Source: Cupriavidus necator
GTDB lineage: Bacteria; Pseudomonadota; Gammaproteobacteria; Burkholderiales; Burkholderiaceae
Assembly (NCBI GenBank): GCA_022041995.1
Contig: CP074381.1
Span: 2,480,001-2,544,000, forward strand
Direction: 5' to 3'
DNA length: 64,000 nt
Shown one piece after another: positions 60,896 to 64,000 of this stretch. The position numbers and the translations under genes are program-made. Every line of letters begins with the position of its first letter. Position 1 is the first letter of the stretch. The notes beneath the pieces are model-generated. The model searched no databases, was not told the DNA's origin, and saw only the letters and a list, made by a program, of their open reading frames with translations.

Positions 60896-62416
60896 ATGCG
60901 ACTACTCTATATCGACATTGATACCTTGCGCGCCGACCATCTCGGGTGCTATGGGTACCACCGCAATACAAGTCCGAACATTGACCGGCTGGCTGCCGAG
61001 AGCATCCTGTTTCGCAATGTGCACGCATCCGACACGCCTTGCCTGCCCAGTCGTACTGCGCTGCTGACCGGGCGTTTCGGCATTCACAATGGCGTGGTCA
61101 ATCATGGCGGCGTGGATGCCGACCCCCTGCTTGACGGCGCTGGCCGGGAGTTCCTGTCAAGGCTGCATTTCGAGAGCTTCCCGTTTCGTCTGCAGCAGGC
61201 CGGGCTGAGGACCGTCAGTGTCAGTTCCTTCGCCCAGCGCCACTCAGCCTTTCATTGGTACGCCGGATTCGACGAGGCCTATAACGTGGGCAAGTATGGC
61301 GGAGAGACAGCGGACGAGGTGTTCGCCATTGCGTCCGATTGGCTGGCGCGGCACGGCAAGGAGGACAACTGGTTCCTGCATGTCCATATGTGGGATCCGC
61401 ACACCCCCTATCGCGCGGGAATGGAGTATGGCGAGCCATTCTCGAACGAGCCCTTGCCGGCATGGCTGACGGAGGACGTCCGTGCGCGCCACTGGCAGGG
61501 CTGCGGTCCGCACAGCGCGCAAGAGTGCACGGGCTTCGCGCCGAACGCCGGGGCAAAGGCAAGATTTCCGAGGCAGCCGCAAAGCATTCCTGACATGGCG
61601 GCAGTGCGCGCCATGTTCGACGGCTATGACACGGGTGTCCTCGTTGCCGACGAGCACGTCGGCAAGCTGATGGCCCAACTGTCCAGTCTGGGGATCAAGG
61701 ACGAAACAGCGATCATGCTGTCGTCCGATCATGGCGAAACGCTGGGGGAGCTCAACGTCTACTGTGATCACCAGACGGCAGACCAGTTCACCACGAACGT
61801 CCCGCTGCTGCTCAAATGGCCTGGCCTTCCAGGGGGAGAGGAGCATCGCGCCTTTCACTACCAGATTGACGTCACCGCAACGGTACTCGAGCTTTTGGGG
61901 CAGCCCGTACCGGAGAACTGGGACGGCGTGTCGTTTGCCCAATGCCTGAAGTCGAACGTGGATGAAGGGCGAGACCACCTGGTGGTTTCGCAAGGCGCGT
62001 GGACATGCCAACGCGGTGTTCGCTTCGAGAACTGGATCCTGATCTGCACGCTGCATGACGGCTACCACTTGTTCGACGAGATGATGCTCTTCGATCTGGA
62101 CACCGACCCGCATGAGCAGAATAACCTGGTTGCCGCCCGACCTGACGTGGTGAAGAAAGGTCTGGATCTGTTGGAAACCTGGGAGGCGGAAATGATGCCC
62201 AATGCCGCTCGGGGCCGAGACCCGCTGGCCAACGTCCGCGACGAGGGCGGGCCCTATCACGTCCGCGGGAAATTGCCCGCCTATCTGACCCGACTAGTGG
62301 AAACGGGCAGAGCCGATAAGGCACAAGCGCTGGCTACAAAGTACGCCGAAGAGTTGCAGCGGCCGGCTCGGCAAAGCCGGCCACCGGTCACCATTCGCAA
62401 CCTGGGCACCGTCTGA
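60896..62416 (+). CDS. Cysteine-type sulfatase (alkaline phosphatase superfamily)
   Basis: A 506-residue enzyme. The N-terminal metal site is YIDIDTLRADHLGCYGYHRN; the sulfatase signature C49-L-P-S-R53 in SDTPCLPSRTALLTGR provides the cysteine to be converted to formylglycine. HVHMWDPHTPY and SSDHGETLGE supply further metal ligands. There is no signal peptide, and no alternative upstream start gives one. It should hydrolyse a sulfate ester, with GH3 and aldolase neighbours suggesting a carbohydrate substrate. The maturation enzyme is encoded next. Confidence 0.92.
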   Translation: MRLLYIDIDTLRADHLGCYGYHRNTSPNIDRLAAESILFRNVHASDTPCLPSRTALLTGRFGIHNGVVNHGGVDADPLLDGAGREFLSRLHFESFPFRLQQAGLRTVSVSSFAQRHSAFHWYAGFDEAYNVGKYGGETADEVFAIASDWLARHGKEDNWFLHVHMWDPHTPYRAGMEYGEPFSNEPLPAWLTEDVRARHWQGCGPHSAQECTGFAPNAGAKARFPRQPQSIPDMAAVRAMFDGYDTGVLVADEHVGKLMAQLSSLGIKDETAIMLSSDHGETLGELNVYCDHQTADQFTTNVPLLLKWPGLPGGEEHRAFHYQIDVTATVLELLGQPVPENWDGVSFAQCLKSNVDEGRDHLVVSQGAWTCQRGVRFENWILICTLHDGYHLFDEMMLFDLDTDPHEQNNLVAARPDVVKKGLDLLETWEAEMMPNAARGRDPLANVRDEGGPYHVRGKLPAYLTRLVETGRADKAQALATKYAEELQRPARQSRPPVTIRNLGTV

Positions 62417-62498
62417 TTTCCCTGGTCATACCGTGCGTGGCCGCCATGACACACGAGATTGGCCGGCCCAATACCGCGCAACGATCAAAATTTGTGCC

Positions 62499-63800
62499 AT
62501 GAAGAGTTCCATGAAGGACAGGAAGCATAGCGGGCCGCGAGCGGTCAGGCAGATGCCTGCGCCCTCCGTGCGCCAGGAGACGCGGGCTGGCCAGCGCGCA
62601 GTGCCGTGGCGCCAGCGCACCGGTGCGTGGATCGCCACGGCGATTGCCATACCGGCGGCAATTGGCCTCGCAGTGGCCTGGGCGGGTGGTATGCAGGGCG
62701 AGGCAGCGTCGCCGAGCGGTGGAAAAGCTGCGCCGGTGATCATCGGTGACGGTGTCAACGGTCCGCGCAACATGGCATGGATCCCGGGTGGCACATTCAT
62801 GATGGGCAGCGACCACAAGCTCGCTCAGACCAATGAGCGCCCTGCGCACAAAACGCGGGTGCATGGCCTCTGGATGGACCAGCATCACGTGACCAATGCG
62901 GAGTTTCGCACGTTCGTATCGGAAACCGGCTACGTCACCACTGCGGAACAGAAGCCCGATTGGGAAACCATCAGGGTCCAGGTTCCGCCGGGCACGCCGC
63001 GCCCGTCCGACAGCGTACTGGTGCCCGGCGGCATGGTGTTCGCTGGCACCGACCGCCCAGTGCCTTTGCACGACTACTCCCGCTGGTGGCGCTTTGTGCC
63101 GGGCGCAGACTGGCGTCATCCGAACGGCCCGGGCAGCTCCATTGAAGGCAAGGACAATCATCCGGTCGTGCAGGTGTCCTACGAGGATGCGCAAGCCTAT
63201 GCCAGATGGGCCGGCAAGCGCTTGCCGACCGAAGCCGAATGGGAGTTCGCAGCGCGCGGAGGCATGGAGCAGGCCACCTACGCCTGGGGAGACCAGTTCT
63301 CGCCAGGCGGCACCCAGATGGCCAATGTCTGGCAGGGCCAGCAGTCCCAACCGTTCCCGGTGGTCAGCGCCAAGGCTGGCGGTGCGCTCGGCACAAGTGC
63401 CGCCGGCACCTTTCCTGCCAACGGCTATGGACTCTACGACATGACCGGGAACGCGTGGCAATGGGTAGCGGACTGGTATCGCGCTGACCAGTTCAGGCGC
63501 GTTGCCGCGGCTGGCCACAAGGAAGTCGATCCGCAGGGCCCTGCCGACAGTTGGGACCCTTCGGAGCCGGGCGTTCCCGTGCAAGCGCCCAGACGCGTGA
63601 TTCGCGGAGGCTCCTTCCTTTGCAATCAGGACTATTGCCTGAGTTACCGCCCGAGCGCGAGGCGCGGGACGGATCCCTACACCAGCATGTCGCACCTTGG
63701 CTTCCGGCTGGTGATGGACCAGGACGCCTGGCATGCAAGGGCGCGACAGCAGCAAGGACAAGTGCGGCAATTGACCAGGGCAACAGTGCCTGGCGGATAG
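62499..63800 (+). CDS. Formylglycine-generating enzyme (FGE/SUMF1 family), membrane-anchored
   Basis: A 433-residue protein. A basic N-terminus and one membrane segment (about 44-63) precede the FGE domain: NMAWIPGGTFMMGS, NHPVVQVSYEDAQAYARWAG, KRLPTEAEWEFAARGG, GLYDMTGNAWQWVADWY and RRVIRGGSFLCNQDYCLSYR. The catalytic cysteine pair is C375 and C380, spaced as in aerobic copper-dependent FGE, and the end MSHLGFRLV is typical. It oxidises the sulfatase cysteine to formylglycine. The anchor places the domain in the periplasm, at odds with the leaderless sulfatase. Confidence 0.92.
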   Translation: MKSSMKDRKHSGPRAVRQMPAPSVRQETRAGQRAVPWRQRTGAWIATAIAIPAAIGLAVAWAGGMQGEAASPSGGKAAPVIIGDGVNGPRNMAWIPGGTFMMGSDHKLAQTNERPAHKTRVHGLWMDQHHVTNAEFRTFVSETGYVTTAEQKPDWETIRVQVPPGTPRPSDSVLVPGGMVFAGTDRPVPLHDYSRWWRFVPGADWRHPNGPGSSIEGKDNHPVVQVSYEDAQAYARWAGKRLPTEAEWEFAARGGMEQATYAWGDQFSPGGTQMANVWQGQQSQPFPVVSAKAGGALGTSAAGTFPANGYGLYDMTGNAWQWVADWYRADQFRRVAAAGHKEVDPQGPADSWDPSEPGVPVQAPRRVIRGGSFLCNQDYCLSYRPSARRGTDPYTSMSHLGFRLVMDQDAWHARARQQQGQVRQLTRATVPGG

Positions 63801-63903
63801 GCCTGTGACTCAGGAGAAGACGCAATCGCTTGTTTGAGGGCGAGTACCACGGCAGGGTGAGGAGCCCAAGCGGCTCGTACATGAGGCAGAGGAGAAACGA
63901 AGA

Positions 63904-64000
63904 ATGGAACGTAGGTCAAACGGAACGGGGCTCGCGATGGGGATTCAGGCACAGTTACCAGAACTTGCAGCGAAAACCGAAGCGCGCAAAGGGCGGGACA
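63904..64000 (+). CDS. 5' end of an unidentified gene, cut by window edge
   Basis: Thirty-two codons starting MERRSNGTGLAMGIQAQLPE, with AGGAG eight bases before the ATG. The frame is open to the edge. Too little is present to assign a family. It follows the FGE gene by 103 bases on the same strand and may belong to the same locus. Confidence 0.45.
   Translation, partial: MERRSNGTGLAMGIQAQLPELAAKTEARKGRD

Overview
The window is high-GC betaproteobacterial chromosome, most probably Cupriavidus (Burkholderiaceae). Support: a PhaB-type acetoacetyl-CoA reductase beside a phasin, several Bug-family tripartite-tricarboxylate receptors, a Burkholderia-type porin, and a core block of RadA, Alr, LplT, DUF1853, uracil-DNA glycosylase, RimI and TsaB genes. 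The genus call rests on protein resemblance and gene order, not on a search.

Layout. 1-10.9 kb is core: a 5'-cut ABC-F ATPase, dsbB, a GNAT gene, radA, alr, lplT, then a leftward operon tsaB-rimI-udg-DUF1853 and an acyl-CoA-binding protein. 10.9-17.5 kb holds an MFS exporter, small enzymes, an orphan MetQ, tRNA-Leu(CAG) and a serine hydrolase lipoprotein. 17.5-25.5 kb is a tartrate/glycerate catabolic cluster: tartrate dehydrogenase, DctA, glycerate 2-kinase, pyruvate kinase, a collapsed enolase copy, a Bug receptor and a divergent LysR. 25.5-31.1 kb holds a MASE1 sensor kinase with a NarL-type regulator, and small exported proteins, one built of D-x-Y-x-D-G repeats. 31.2-36.1 kb is a four-gene efflux operon (DUF1656, HlyD, FUSC, outer-membrane factor). 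36.1-43.9 kb has a ferritin-like protein, UspA, LysR, an SbmA/YddA-like ABC exporter, a ZntB/CorA channel, phaB, phaP and a YCII protein.

44-53 kb is mobile and decayed: an IS110 transposase split by a 2.2-kb group II intron, an arsenite-transporter relic, a CusF-like protein, a LysR, an ene-reductase/isochorismatase pair and a complete IS256-family element with 8-bp target duplication. 53-64 kb holds an EF-P-like paralog without the usual loop lysine, then a carbohydrate locus: TetR, GPH symporter, GH3 glycosidase, class II aldolase, porin, a cysteine-type sulfatase and a formylglycine-generating enzyme. This looks like a compact sulfated-glycoside utilisation system and is the best candidate for something new.

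Six otherwise well-conserved genes (radA, rimI, the CusF-like gene, one LysR, the GH3 gene, the aldolase) each lack one G or C, mostly in a short run of that base. That pattern points to consensus errors in the assembly; these genes are annotated across the frameshift. No CRISPR array, prophage or rRNA was seen.
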